Translations under genes and position numbers: made by a program
Origin: Notamacropus eugenii
Lineage: Eukaryota > Chordata > Mammalia > Diprotodontia > Macropodidae
Assembly (NCBI RefSeq): GCF_028372415.1
Contig: NC_092872.1
Location: 395,161,853-395,225,852 of the forward strand
Length of the DNA stretch: 64,000 nt
Reading direction: 5' to 3'
Notes under the pieces: generated by a model
Told to the model about the DNA's origin: nothing
Seen by the model: only the letters and a program-made list of their open reading frames with translations
Databases searched by the model: none
Part shown: piece after piece, positions 12,014-23,849 of the stretch
Numbering within the stretch: the first letter of the stretch is position 1
Layout of the letters: each line of letters begins with the position of its first letter

Positions 12014-12913
12014 GCTACTGGAAATTTGAAGCAGCTAGTTATGAGAATATGTTTTTAAAAAAAAAAGCTATGTAGGTATGTAGAAAATAATTAATATTAC
12101 TTTTATTAAGGGATTTCTTTGTTTACCAGTCAAAACACCAAATATTTTCAAAATTTTCTAACTTTCCAAATGAGGAAAAACAAAACGTCTCTAATCCAAA
12201 CTATATCTTTATTTTGCAAAAGCTCTTTTTTGTTAGAAAATGATGAGCCCAAAATTCTGCACTTTAAAATTCAGAGGGAGAAAATCAAATTAAACAAACT
12301 AAAATAGTATGTATTTAACTTGATTTGATTTGTAAATAAATATGGTAGTAGGAGAAAACTGTGGTTGCTTGCACTTTGCACTACCATATGTTAAACCAAC
12401 TCTCCCCCGCTCTCCTTTCATTTCTATTTGGTGGGATTTTTTTTTTTTTTTTTGCTAATTCACTGAAAATATGTAGACGCACTTACTAGATAACACCCAA
12501 GAAAAACAGATCTTTATGCAATCTGTTGCAAGCTATTTAGTACAAATAGAGTATTGAAAAATAAATTTGCCCTATCAGTTTTGGTGAATTATGTAGCTTA
12601 TGTTGTACCCTTTTCTTAAACCCCCTTTTGTGTGTGTGTGTTTCTGCCCCATTTACATTTCATTTTGAGGAAGAGAATGTTGATATAATTCATTGACAGT
12701 TTATTTTAAATGAAAGTTCTTTTGAATTATTTTTATGAAGGCATCATCTCTCATATGTATGCATGTATATATATATATATACATATATATATATCTGTAT
12801 ATATACTTACATTATATGGATAATACACATATGTGAATGTGCATGCATATGTTTATATGTATGTGCATGTAAACTGTAGCAATAGATTAGTAGGTTATGT
12901 CTAGGAGGGAAAG
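12014..12913. other. no gene; simple-sequence tracts
   Basis: Contains a 17-T run near 12437-12453 and a TA/CA-type tract at 12764-12850. Otherwise unique and AT-rich. Confidence 0.4.
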
Positions 12914-13400
12914 GAATAAGCATTTAAATAGTATGTACTGTCTGCCAGGTATTATGCTAAGCATTTTATAAAAATCTTGTTTGAACCTCACAAGAACCTG
13001 TGAGATAGGCATTTTTATTGTCCCTAATATACAGCTGAACTAATGCAAACAGAGGTTAAGTGACTTGCCCAGGGTCACTTAGCTAGTAAGTGCCTAAGGT
13101 TAGATTTGAACTCAGGTCTATCCTGGGCAACTAGGTAGCATACTGGATAGAGTGCTGGGCCTGGAGGCAGGAGTATTCATCTTCTCGAGTTCTAGCTGTG
13201 TGATCCTAGACAAGTCTTCACCCTGTTTGCTTCTGGCCCCTCCTCTGTAAAATGAACAGGAGAAGGAAATGGGAAGCCATTGCAGTGTCTCTGCCGAGAA
13301 AACCCCAAAATGGGGTCATGGAGAATCAGACATGACTGAAAAATGAATCAGTAACAAGAACCTCTTATTCCAGGCCTGGTAATCTACCCACTGTATCCCC
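12914..13400 (-). mobile_element. MIR-type SINE split by a MAR1 SINE
   Basis: Reversed MIR: agcattttataaaaatcttg, acagaggttaagtgacttgc and cccagggtcacttagctagt lie at 12960-13085. After the 13126-13359 insertion it resumes with ggcctggtaatctacccact. It is a complete element once the insert is set aside. Confidence 0.8.
13126..13359 (+). mobile_element. MAR1-type SINE nested in MIR
   Basis: Head tactggatagagtgctgggc, a shortened CORE (the usual stretch between the head and gctgtgtgatcctagacaag is partly missing), 3' part gaaaaccccaaaatggggtc and the tail catgactgaaaaatgaatca. Target duplication too eroded to define. Confidence 0.85.
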
Positions 13401-13747
13401 TAACTAATAATACATTTTGGTCCCAATTTGGTGGTTTATGAGTTCTTAATAAATTATAAAATCCACTAGTGAACCAAAAAACTCAGGGGAGTTTTGGGGC
13501 ACAAAGTTCTAAACTTTGTTTAAAATGAACAGATATGTTATCCCCAGCTATCTGTCCAAGTTCTTTCTGACCAACAGAAGTAAATCTGCCAGATATCCAC
13601 CATTTCTTTCTTTTTATTTCAATCAGTAGTACAAAAAAGTAGTTTTCCATATTAAGTGTAGTAGTTTGTTGATTTCTTTTTTATTTTGTTGTTAGTGGAG
13701 GTGTAAAAAGTATGAGAATTGATGTTGAACTTGGTAGGTGGAGATTC

Positions 13748-13907
13748 CTTTTTTTTTTTTGGAGGGGGAAGGCAAGCTAATTGGGTTTAAGTGACTTGCC
13801 CAAGGTCGCACATCTAGTAAGTGTCAAGTGTCTGAGGCTGAATTTGAACTCAGATCCTCCTCACTCCAGGGTCAGTGTTCTATTCACTGTGCCACCTAGA
13901 TGCCCCT
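13748..13907 (-). mobile_element. tRNA-type marsupial SINE
   Basis: T-run tail at left, then gtttaagtgacttgcccaag, tttgaactcagatcctcctc and the reversed head tattcactgtgccacctaga. A one-mismatch 8-bp flank repeat (ggagattc at 13740-13747 and ggggattc at 13908-13915) fits a TSD. Confidence 0.85.
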
Positions 13908-13915
13908 GGGGATTC

Positions 13916-15436
13916 TTTTTTTTTTTTTAAAGTGAACATGGCGTATTTTCGATGCTTAATTGCCAAATCTGACCTCACCAGTCTTCTTTACAAAGGAAGT
14001 TCCTATAGAGGATTTATGCAAGTTTTATTTATAGTTCAAGTGGTGAAAAGCAGTCATGATATAGTAAGTATGTGTTGTGGTTTACGTTTATCGATCAATT
14101 GCTTGCTATCAAAGGCTGGCATACTCTGAGATTATGTCCTGTTTTTACTTCTGTTTTCAATTGAAAGTTCACTTTATGCAATAGATATTGGCTGTCTTTA
14201 CTTGGGATTGATAGTACATCACTCCTTAAGAATCTAAAAACTAGCTGTCTAAATATGGAATGCCTAAAATTAAATGTTTAAGTTTGAATATATTTACACA
14301 CACACACATGCAAACATATATTTACATATATACATACATACACACATATTACTGTGTCATTGAGAGCAGAATTTTCCAGCATTAAAATATTATCAATTTG
14401 TAAAAAGCAAAAGCAATGTTGAAACTTATTTTCCCTTATTTGTTGTTCTACTTTGTTACACTTCATCACTAATTACCACTACTTTTTTTTTTCTAATTTG
14501 GTTCAAGTCATTTAAATAATATAAATTTCTAATTTTTGTATGGGAAAAACATTTTCTTTTATTTCACATCAGCGCAAAATAAGGTAAAATATATTTACGT
14601 CTTTCCATCTATATACACATACTTATATATACATATAGTTAAATTATATTACCTATTGAGTAATTCATTCTCCTTCTAAATAATCTATTTTAATCATACA
14701 AAGTATATTTGACTCATTTAATGCTATATATAGGTACTTGGTAAGAATAGCTTTGGGGAACTGACAACTGTATGGATATTAAAGTATATAAGTTGGAAAA
14801 GTAAATGGAAACAAGAATTCATTTTATAGTTGGACTGGGGAAATAAATTGCAGTAGGCCATATTCCTACTGTTAGCCTTAATAGGATTAATTTTGGTATT
14901 ATCAAAAGAACAATTAACACCTGTTGATATGATCACAGATGGTATCAAAGAGGAAGAGGGGCTCAGTTTTGCAGGAGCACTCATCATGGGCTTTTGTATA
15001 TAAAATCCAAATTAAAAAATGGCTCCAGAATCCAATGTTGAAAAGCTTTGATAATTCTAGCTATCACTTTAGCACCTACACCAAAAACACCCCAAACCTT
15101 CTATACATGCATATGCAAAGTCTTAAATTGTTTATTTGAACTATAGTTTCATTTCTAGTTAAAGGCAAAAATTTTGAAGGAAATTACAAGAAAAGGAAAT
15201 TTATGTTTCCAATTCAAAAGCATCATCTGAGTTTTAATTAATTTAAAACTAAGTAATAAAGTGCTTTAGAATAAACTATTTCTTAATCAAAAGTATTTCA
15301 CAACTTAGACCTTTAATAGACTTGCATACTACTCAAGAATTTATGTTTTATTTTGTACAATAGTTATTTTGTATAATATTCCCTAATAAAGAGCTTCGCA
15401 AATATTAGGTTGTATAGAAATGCTTATTTCCCCCTC
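13916..15436. other. no gene; unique AT-rich sequence
   Basis: Only CA/TA-rich tracts at 14297-14348 and 14610-14640 stand out. Short open frames here (for example 13875-14129) overlap a SINE or lack any domain signal. Confidence 0.4.
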
Positions 15437-15545
15437 AATGAGTAAATACATATTACATCTTTGTTCTATGTGAGGCACTTGGGATATGAAGACAGCAATG
15501 AAATAATCCCTGCCTTTAAGGAATGTAAGTTCTAGGGGATAAACT
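15437..15545 (-). mobile_element. L2 3' end
   Basis: Reversed L2 terminus: ctatgtgaggcacttgggat, then aataatccctgcctttaagg and aatgtaagttctagggg. Confidence 0.65.
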
Positions 15546-15912
15546 ATTTCCTTTATTCTTTTAACTTAAGGTACTATGAATAAACAGTTCCATTGATGAA
15601 GGCCATAGTTATAAGATGTATAAGCCTGGGTTCTTAGTTTTTCCTAAGATAATGTGTATTATCTGTATAATGTAAGTATATGTACAAATACGTATACATA
15701 CATCTGAGAGGTGATGCCTTCACAAAAATAATATATTCTCTTCTAAGAAGAATGCTTCCACAACCCTGCTGAGACTAAAATAATGCGGACAGTCTTTGCA
15801 TGAAGATTTAACTACACTGACCAGCTTGCTTTTGGCATTTTAGGGAAGAAAAGTCCCTGTTGCAGACAAATTTCTACTCACTTTCTTGACTCATAAATTT
15901 TCAGGGAAACAA

Positions 15913-15992
<80 letters not shown>
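15913..15992. repeat. (CT)n microsatellite, about 80 bp
   Basis: Forty uninterrupted CT units, then a C/T-rich shoulder to about 16066. Open frames across it are artefacts. Confidence 0.95.
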
Positions 15993-15995
<3 letters not shown>

Positions 15996-16778
15996 TGCCA
16001 CACTCTTCCCCCACTCCCTCTGTCTCACCCTCTGCCTCTCCCTCCCCCTTCTCCTCTGTCTTTCTTAAGTGCCTGATGTTTTCAATAGGACTTAGTAACA
16101 TCAGGACAGCAGATTAGAAATGGTGTCCATTTTGATAGCAAATTAAGAGGGACTATAAGGGGAATTGCCAGTCCTTTTTACTCAGTGGGAAGGTACTAAG
16201 AGTTTACTGGTGGGAAGGTACTAAGAGTTTAAAGCAAGTATCATACAAATGTTGAGCATTACTCTGATGAAAAGTAACGTACAGTCATTGATATATTATT
16301 AGCTTAATGTATCACTGTCACATTAATGATTGCTAGATGAGAGCCATCCTAGGTTGGGATGAAGAAATATAGATGAAATTCTTTGCAGGCCTACCTGAGG
16401 ACTCAAAAGAACTATTTGGCAGAGTATCACATCCTTTGAGATTTGATGGCCTTTCTTATTATAATAGCACAAATAAATGAAAGAGGAAATACTGATGGGT
16501 TAGGGCTCAGGGCCCAAAGAAATTTATTGAGTCACTTGGACAGTCCCAAGTCAATCCCACTAGAAACTGTAGGTGTCCAAGCTTTAGTAATACTGAGTTC
16601 ACCACAGCCTACACTTATCCCTAATCATTGAGTTGAGTGATGCCATTAGTTCAGGATTGGTGACTATTGTCTTAGGGAACTATTAAAAAAGTAAGGAAAT
16701 CTAATTTTAAGTGGCTCAGTGACTGGGTAGAGGTAAGAAGAGTGGTTAGATTTCCCTGTCCATTTTTGTTCATTTTGC
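15993..16778. other. no gene; one short tandem duplication
   Basis: A 22-base block, beginning gtgggaaggtactaagag, occurs at 16185-16206 and again, identically, at 16210-16231. The rest is unique. Confidence 0.45.
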
Positions 16779-16792
16779 AGCAAATATTTTCT

Positions 16793-19687
16793 TTTCTTTT
16801 ACTTGAATAATAACAATAATATATTCTCATGTCCTCCAATCAAGTTTTTTTTTTCAAAAAATGTTTACTTATTTTGAATTTTCAACATTCATTTCCACAA
16901 AATTTTCTCCCCATCTCTCTCCTCCCCCTCATAATGCCTTGTATTCTGATTACCCCTTCCCTCAATATTCCCTCCCTTCTATCACACTGCTCCTTTCCCT
17001 TATCCCCATCTTCTCTCTTTTCTTGTAGGGCAAGATAGATTTCTATACCCCATTACCTGTATTTCTTATTTCCCCATGGTATGCAAAAACAGTTCTAAAC
17101 ATTCATTCCTTAAACTTTGAGTTCCAACTTCTCTCCCTTCCTCCCTCCCCACCCATCCCCACGGAGAAGGCAAGCAACTCAATATAGGTAATATATGTGT
17201 AGTTTTGCAAAAGACTTTCGTAATAGTCATGTTATGTAACACTAACCACATTTCCCTCCATCCCATCCTGCCCCCCATCCATTCTACTCTCTACCTTGAC
17301 CTTGTTCCTCCCCAAAATTGTCCACTTTCAACCACTCACTCCTCCCATTTCCCCCCAATCATCCTTCCCACCCCACTTGTCTCCCTCTCCCCTACTTTCC
17401 TGTAGTGTAAGATACATCTTCATACCAAACTGAGTAAACATGTCTTTCCTTCCTCAAGCCAAATGTGAAGAGAAAGCTTCACTCTTTCCCTCTCACCTCC
17501 TCCTCTTTCTTCTCCATTGAAAAAGCCCTCTCTTGCCTGTTTTATGAGAGACAATTTGCCCCATTCCATTTCTCCCTCTCTTCTCCCAATACACTCCTCT
17601 CTCAACCCTTAACTTTATTTTTTTAGATATCATCTGGTCTCATTCAACTCACCGTGTGCTCTCTGTCTATATGTGTGTGTGTGTGTGTGTGTGTGTGAGC
17701 ATGTGTGCGTGTGCTTACAATTCCTCCAACTGCCCAAATATTGAGAAAAGTCTCAAGAGTTACAAATATTATCTTTCCACGTAGGAATGTATATAGTTCA
17801 ACTTTAGAAAGCGTCTTATGATTTCTCTTTCCTGTTTACATTTTCATGCTTCTCTTGACTCCTGTATTTGAAAGTCAATTTTTTTTATTTAATTCTGGTT
17901 TCTTCATCAAAAATGCTTGAAAGTCCTCTATTTCATTGAATAACCATTTTTTCCTCTGAAGTATTATACTCAGTTTTACTGGGAGATGATTCTTGGTTTA
18001 AATCCTAGTTCCTTTGACTTCTGGAATATTGTATTCCAAGTCCTTCTATCCCTTAATGAAGAAGATGATAGATCTTGTGTTATCCTGATTGTATTTCCAC
18101 AATACTCAAATTGTTTTTTTCTAGCTGCTTGCAATATTATCCCCTTGACCTGGAAACTCTGGAATTTGGGTGCAATATTTCTAGGAGTTTATTTTTTCAG
18201 ATTTCTTTCAGGAGATGATCAGTGGATTCTTTCAATATTTATTTTAGCTTTTGGTTCTAAAATATCAGGGGAGCTTTCCTTCATAATTTCATGAAAGATG
18301 ATGTCTAGGCTCATTTTTTGATCCTGGCTTTCAGGTAGTTCCATACTTTTTAAAATTTCTCTCATGGATTTATTTTCCAGATCAGTTGTTTTCCAATAAG
18401 ATATTTCACATTTTCTTCTACTTTTCATTCTTTTGGTTTTGTTTTGTAATTTCATGGTTTCTCATGAAGTCATTAGCTTCCATCTGCTCCATTCTAATTT
18501 TTGAAGAATTATTTTCTTCAGTGAGCTTTTGAAGCTCTTTTTCCATTTGGCTAAATCTGCATTTTAAAACATTCTTCTCCTCTTTGGTTTTTTGGATCTC
18601 TTTGACCAATTGAATTAGTCTGTTTTTAAGGGTATTATTTTCTTCAGCATTTTTTTAGGTCTCCTTTAGCAAGTTGTTGACTCCCTTTTCATGATTTTCT
18701 TGCATTGTTCTCATTTCTCTTCCCAATTTTTCCTCCACCTCTTATTTGATTTTCAAAATCCTTTTTGAGCTCTTCCATGGCCTGAGATCTCTGCACATCC
18801 ACTTTGGAGGTTTTGGAGGGCAGAAACCCTTGCCCCTAAGTCTTCCTCTGATGACATGCACTGCTCCTCCTCATCTGAAAGAATGGAAGAAAACACCTGC
18901 TCACCAGGAAAGTATCCTTCTATTGTCTTATTCTTTTTCCCTTTTTGGGACATTTTCCCAGCCAGCTACTTGACTTTTGAATCCTTTGTCAAGAGGAGGG
19001 TATATTCTGGGGACCTATAAGTTCTCAGTTCCTCCAAGGTGGCATAATCAAGGGAGAGGAATTTATTCCTCTTCTGGCCTGTGCACTAGTATGGGAGCAA
19101 CCAAAAACTTTTCTGCCCATAATCTGTGAGTAGTAGAATTCCCTCTCCAGAGTTGCCTCCAGCTCTGCCAGTGCTCTTTCTCCTCACCCCTGGGCAGGCT
19201 CAGGGCTGAGATTCAGATCAACTTCTCAATTCCCCCAGGAGCTTAAGGCAGAGGACTCCAAAAATGGATGTTGCTGCTGCAGTGGCTGCTTCTGGTGAGA
19301 CCAGACCATGTTACCTTCTCATTCAAATGAAAAGGCTTTCTCATTGACCTTCGAAACTTTCTTTGGTGTTTATGGGTTCAAGGATCTGAGAACCACCACT
19401 GCTGATAGGGATTCTGCCCTGGAGGCCTTTTCCAGTCCTGTCCCTCCTGCTCTGTGAGGCCAAGTTTGGGGTGGACTCCATGGGCTGCTCTCCATTCTGT
19501 GCCTCATGTGATAGACCTTTGCTGCCAGCAATTTCCATAGGTTGGAAATGTCTTTCATTCTGTCATTTTGTGGCTTTTGCTACTCTAGGATTTGTTTAGA
19601 GTCATTTTTTACAGGTATTTTATGGTCTGTGGGGGAAGAGCTAAAGTACACGCATTTTTCTACTCTGCCATCTTGGCTCTACCCTCC
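16793..19687 (-). mobile_element. HAL1 (ORF1-only half-L1), complete but decayed
   Basis: Read on the minus strand: 5' end at about 19687 with the L1-type start (reverse of actctgccatcttggctcta), a 5' UTR of ~730 bp, an ORF1 relic, then ~1 kb of purine-rich 3' sequence ending in an A/AAT-rich tail near 16793-16830. There is no ORF2. The flanking repeat agcaaatattttct at 16779-16792 and agcaagtattttct at 19688-19701 matches at 13 of 14 positions, so this 2.9-kb unit is the whole insertion rather than a deleted L1. The layout and length match the copy at 39240-42165. HAL1 is an established mammalian family needing L1 ORF2 in trans. Confidence 0.85.
17860..18953 (-). pseudogene. HAL1 ORF1 relic (L1 ORF1p-like RNA-binding protein)
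   Basis: Pieces in different frames match the better copy at 40231-41328: an N-terminus with KGKKNKTIEGYFPGE (about 18950), a coiled-coil stretch with QMEKELQKLTEENN (about 18560), and the start of the RNA-binding domain with LPESQDQKMSLDIIFHEI (about 18310). ORF1p is the trimeric coiled-coil RNA chaperone of L1 particles. Several frameshifts and stops separate the pieces, so the gene is dead. No part of an endonuclease or reverse transcriptase is present. Confidence 0.8.
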
Positions 19688-19701
19688 AGCAAGTATTTTC
19701 T

Positions 19702-20318
19702 AAATGACTTATTTGATAGGCCATTGACAGCAGGCAGTTGAGAATGAAAGACAACTCATATACAGAACTTATTGATATGAACCAAATTTATTGGAAAGAT
19801 AGTTTTGGAGTGTAGTGGATGTCCTTCTCATGGTAAGGTACTAGAATATAGTTACTGAAATGAAATCTTGCGTGTTTCCAATAGAAAATGTGTTAAGAAC
19901 TGTACTGTTTTTGGCTGACGGAATGATGCTTATCCCACAAAATGTCAAAATCTGAGATACTAATCTACCAAAAAAGCTAAAATCTGAGGACTTACTACAA
20001 TAACCACATTCTATACTTTTATCATGAAACCAAGGCCAGTTGGCTACACTCAAAGTTATATCCTGAATGAGTTTCATTTTAGGTACAAAAGTTTGGGTTC
20101 TTGCATTTTTTTCTTCAGATGGCTGCTGACTCATCATAAAAGTACCTATTTAAAAAGTATTCACATCTAAATGGTAGTAGCAATGAACAAGCTGGGAAAT
20201 CTCTCTTTCCTTAAAACAATCCCTAAAACATCTTGCAAAAGTGATACCAGGAGTGATATAATTTTGAGACGGTGGGAAAATCTAAAGCTTGCATCAGGAA
20301 AGACATTAAAGAAATATT

Positions 20319-20320
<2 letters not shown>
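19702..20320. other. no gene or repeat recognised
   Basis: Unique sequence; the 98-residue minus frame at 19841-20137 shows no domain or repeat similarity I recognise. Confidence 0.4.

Positions 20321-20322
<2 letters not shown>

Positions 20323-20367
<45 letters not shown>
20323..20367. repeat. (CT)n microsatellite
   Basis: About 22 uninterrupted CT units. Confidence 0.95.
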
Positions 20368-20371
<4 letters not shown>

Positions 20372-20414
20372 TATCATATCATGTAACTATATCACCAATA
20401 TATAGAATACAAAT

Positions 20415-20500
20415 GGTGCAATGGATAGAGTACCTTGCAAGTCACTTAACTACTGTTTGCCTTATTTTCCTTACCTATATCATGGCGATAATAATTCTAT
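20415..20500 (+). mobile_element. MIR-type SINE, internally deleted
   Basis: tRNA-like head gtgcaatggatagagtacc runs straight into the CORE (gcaagtcacttaactactgt), then a cttacctatatcatggcgat relic. Confidence 0.55.
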
Positions 20501-20549
20501 ATACTTCCTAAAAGTTGTTTTTACAATCAAATGAGATATAATAGTGTGC

Positions 20550-20600
20550 TTGTGTGTGTATTTGTATGTGTGTGTGTATGTATGTGTGTGTGTGTGTATA
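20550..20600. repeat. (GT)n/(GTAT)n microsatellite
   Basis: Imperfect GT run with TATG interruptions. Confidence 0.9.
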
Positions 20601-22014
20601 CTCCAAAGTACCTTCAGTTCTGATCTTATGATCCTGAGTATATTTCCTTTTCTTATTGGCTCATTGATGGAAAATAATAACAATTATAATAATTATGACC
20701 TTTAGTTTGAAGGGAAAGATGCTATAGATGTGAAAAAAAATAGCTTTTCCCCTTCAGTATATGTGAAGGAATATTTTTCTTGCGATTGGATCCAAAATCA
20801 CGAAGGAAAATCACAAATCTTGATTTATAATTTGTTGAAGTCCCAGAATCACCAGCATTTTTACAATGAAATGAATTTTATTTCAGTGGCACATATCCTG
20901 AAGTGAGGTATTTTTGCAAAAGAGAGATACCTTAATTTAAGCCAGATGTACTGACAGAAACTCAAAAGGCCACTGTTCACAAGGTCCTTGTATTCTATTG
21001 GAGAGTACAGTGGAACCTAGTCTACTGAAGAGGTAGGAAAGTAGTTACCTCAGCCCATATAATTTTGGTGTCAATATTCTTGACTTCCACAATGTAATGA
21101 TATAGGGCATGCAACCTCTGCATTCTGCCTTCATTGGGATTGGGTCAATACACCTTCCCTTTACCTGGTCCAGAAAACAGAGGCTCTAAATCTCCCAGTA
21201 CCCTATCTTAACTTGAAATAGGATTACTTGAAGAGAAGAGCAGACCAACAGACTCAGTACCATGAACTTGGCAGCTAGGGGACCTACTTTGAAAAGATAT
21301 GGCTATGTCTAAAGAAGGCAGAATTTTTAAAGTCAATACTCTGTCAGAGATAGAGAAGCAAATTGAAATGAAGTATAATACAGAAACCCTTTTAGCAGAA
21401 ACCCAGATACCGATGGAGAAGGGTGTAGATGATTAGAGAGGCTGTCAATCATTGGCTTTCACCAGTTCTTTTAGAAAAGGGAAAGAAAAAAGAGTTCTAA
21501 AATGGGGATGCTAGACCCTTGAACACTGTATATCTTATCTATCTTACTCAGCATCCAAGAGAGCTGTGAATATAGTAGTTGTAAATGTTATTATTAACTA
21601 AATATTCAGCTTCCTGTTCAGTAGTCAGAATCAAGTTAATAGAAGCTAGTTGTGTCAGCAGTGATTTACGAGATAGTAATCCATGGCGCATGAACCACAG
21701 GTGCTGGGTTTTATTGTGCTACCAGAATCGTACTTTCTGGTGTATTTTTACACAAACATATTCAATGAGGAGGAAGAGATGTTGCTCATTGCTAAGTAGA
21801 TTTACTTAGAGTGCACATCCTTTATATGTTTAGGGCAATTTGTATTTCTCACATAGTGAAAAAGTCTCAGGTGATTCTCCAGGACATGAAAAGGGTACCT
21901 ATGATTGTCTGGGTTTCCTAAGGAGAAGCTTTTCCATCACAGTCATTTTTTCCATGTCCCTTTGCTATTCACTGAAAAGCAGGAAAACAGGAAAGGTGTT
22001 TATGTCTAGGGGGA
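20601..22014. other. unique sequence, no gene recognised
   Basis: No repeat consensus seen over 1.4 kb. Frames such as 21585-21809 are short and without flanking splice or promoter context, so I do not call them. Confidence 0.35.
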
Positions 22015-22205
22015 TATAGTATTGTGATAGAATAGCACTAGATTTGGAGTTAGAGGAGTTAAGGTCAAACCATACCTCTATTACTTAAAACCTCTATGAC
22101 CATGGGGAAACCTCTTTTCCTCCCTGGATTTCAATTACTTTATCTATAAAATGAGAAGTTTGGTCTGTGTGAACTCTGATGATTCTTCCAGTTCTAAATC
22201 CTGTG
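22015..22205 (+). mobile_element. MIR-type CORE-SINE
   Basis: Head relic aatagcactagatttggagt, CORE ctatgaccatggggaaacct, then tttatctataaaatgagaag and the variant end gattcttccagttctaaatc, the mirror image of the start of the 2588 copy. Confidence 0.75.
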
Positions 22206-22719
22206 CCCTTGCCCCAGACATTGTATGTCTTGTGACAGCTTTAGCATAGAGACTACATATAAAGAGGTCAGAGTCCTGGTAAAGACTGAGTCCATAATCA
22301 GTAGCTGTTTAAGAGAAATTGCCAAATGGATTAATCTTATAGTGATGAGCATAAGATATCATCCTACTATTTTAGGAATACATTCGAGAACTCAGACATG
22401 ACAACAGTCATTTAACAAATATTTGTTGAACAATTTATACTTTATTTTAGATAAACGGTAGAATTCATTACTGGCATAGCTACATATTTTCTGATACTAC
22501 AATAATCATCATAAACTTTCCATTATATTATTATTATTATGACAATATAGCTATATATAATTTGATTCACCTAAAGATTTGTTTCTGGAAATATCACTTG
22601 AAATAGAACTAAATTTAAAAATATTGATACTAAGATTTTTGTATACTGTTGGCACTGTGTAATATAAACTGGAGGATGAGGAAGTTGATAGCTGATAATT
22701 CTACTCAATTCAAGAAAAA
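22206..22719. other. no gene or repeat recognised
   Basis: AT-rich; a short ATT-type run near 22528-22540. Confidence 0.4.
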
Positions 22720-23045
22720 TTCAGTGTTTCCTATAGCCTCTAGGATAAAATTACAAATATCTCAACTTAGCACTTTCAATAGTGTTGGTCCAGCCTATTT
22801 TTCCAGATATATTACACATTACTAGCCTTTACATATTTCATGTCTTAGACAAACTTGTGCATGCATTATTTTTCCTGAACTCAGAATTCCATCTTCTTTC
22901 TCTATTCTTTTGCACAAGTTGCCCCACATGGTTGGAATGTACTTCCTATTCTTTATTTAGAATCCATATCTTACCTCAAGTCTTATCTCAGTTACTAAAT
23001 CTTAAGGAAAGCCTCTCCTTATATCATGACATGTGAGGTTTTTCT
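22720..23045 (+). mobile_element. L2 fragment
   Basis: Follows the sense L2 3' region: tttcctatagcctctaggat, gtgttggtccagcctatttt, acattactagcctttaca, then gcacaagttgccccacatgg and ttggaatgtacttcctattc. It stops before the L2 terminal block. Confidence 0.75.
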
Positions 23046-23718
23046 CTCTTCAATTATCTGTGTGTATGAGTATGTGCAAGAGAATTGTTCAGGATATACT
23101 TGATCACTTGGTTTGCCCTAGCCCAGCAGGTGAAATCAGAGTGTATAATCAGGTAACAGAAACTAAAAGAAGTTAATGTCTGAAAGTGCAGAGACCTATC
23201 TAGACTGTCACCTCTCCATAAGGTATGAAGAAGTTCTCTCAAAATTGATGGAATTAGAGGGCAGATAGCAATTAACTGGCCAAGGATTAGCCTTACTCCT
23301 GGTGACTCTAAAAATTCAGATGCAATCTGAAGGAGTCAGCTAAACTGGAATATTACTCTGAGGAATGTGAATTTTGGCAGTAGACAGAACCAGCTATGGA
23401 AGGGAAAAACAAAATATAACAAAATAATAATAAACAAAAAATAGACCTTTAGAGGTAAATGTTCTTACCTTGCTATAAGGGGAGTTGTATTAGTGGAACT
23501 ACGCACCCAGAATGGTACAAAATAACTAGCAGGGAGCAAACAAAGCATTCTAGGCAGGAGAACAACTCTGAGGAGTTTGATATTTGGTAATTAAGAAAAA
23601 AGCTAGCTCTAGCTATTGGGAATTGAACTTTAGAGAGTAATATGCATTGGAAGCCAAGCTATGCAGTCTATTTGCAAAAATCTTATCTTCAAAGGGAACA
23701 GTATAAGGAAAATTAGAC
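23046..23718. other. no gene; unassigned
   Basis: Two loosely similar phrases, ctctgaggaatgtgaatttt (about 23356) and ctctgaggagtttgatattt (about 23567), hint at an eroded internal repeat. No family recognised. Confidence 0.35.

Positions 23719-23769
<51 letters not shown>
23719..23769. repeat. (GA)n microsatellite
   Basis: About 24 GA units followed by an A-rich, AAAT-type tract to about 23850. Confidence 0.95.
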
Positions 23770-23772
<3 letters not shown>

Positions 23773-23849
23773 AATGGATTAGCAAACAAATAAATGAATG
23801 GAAAAATAATCAAACAAATAAATAGGTAAATGAGAAAATAAACAAATTA

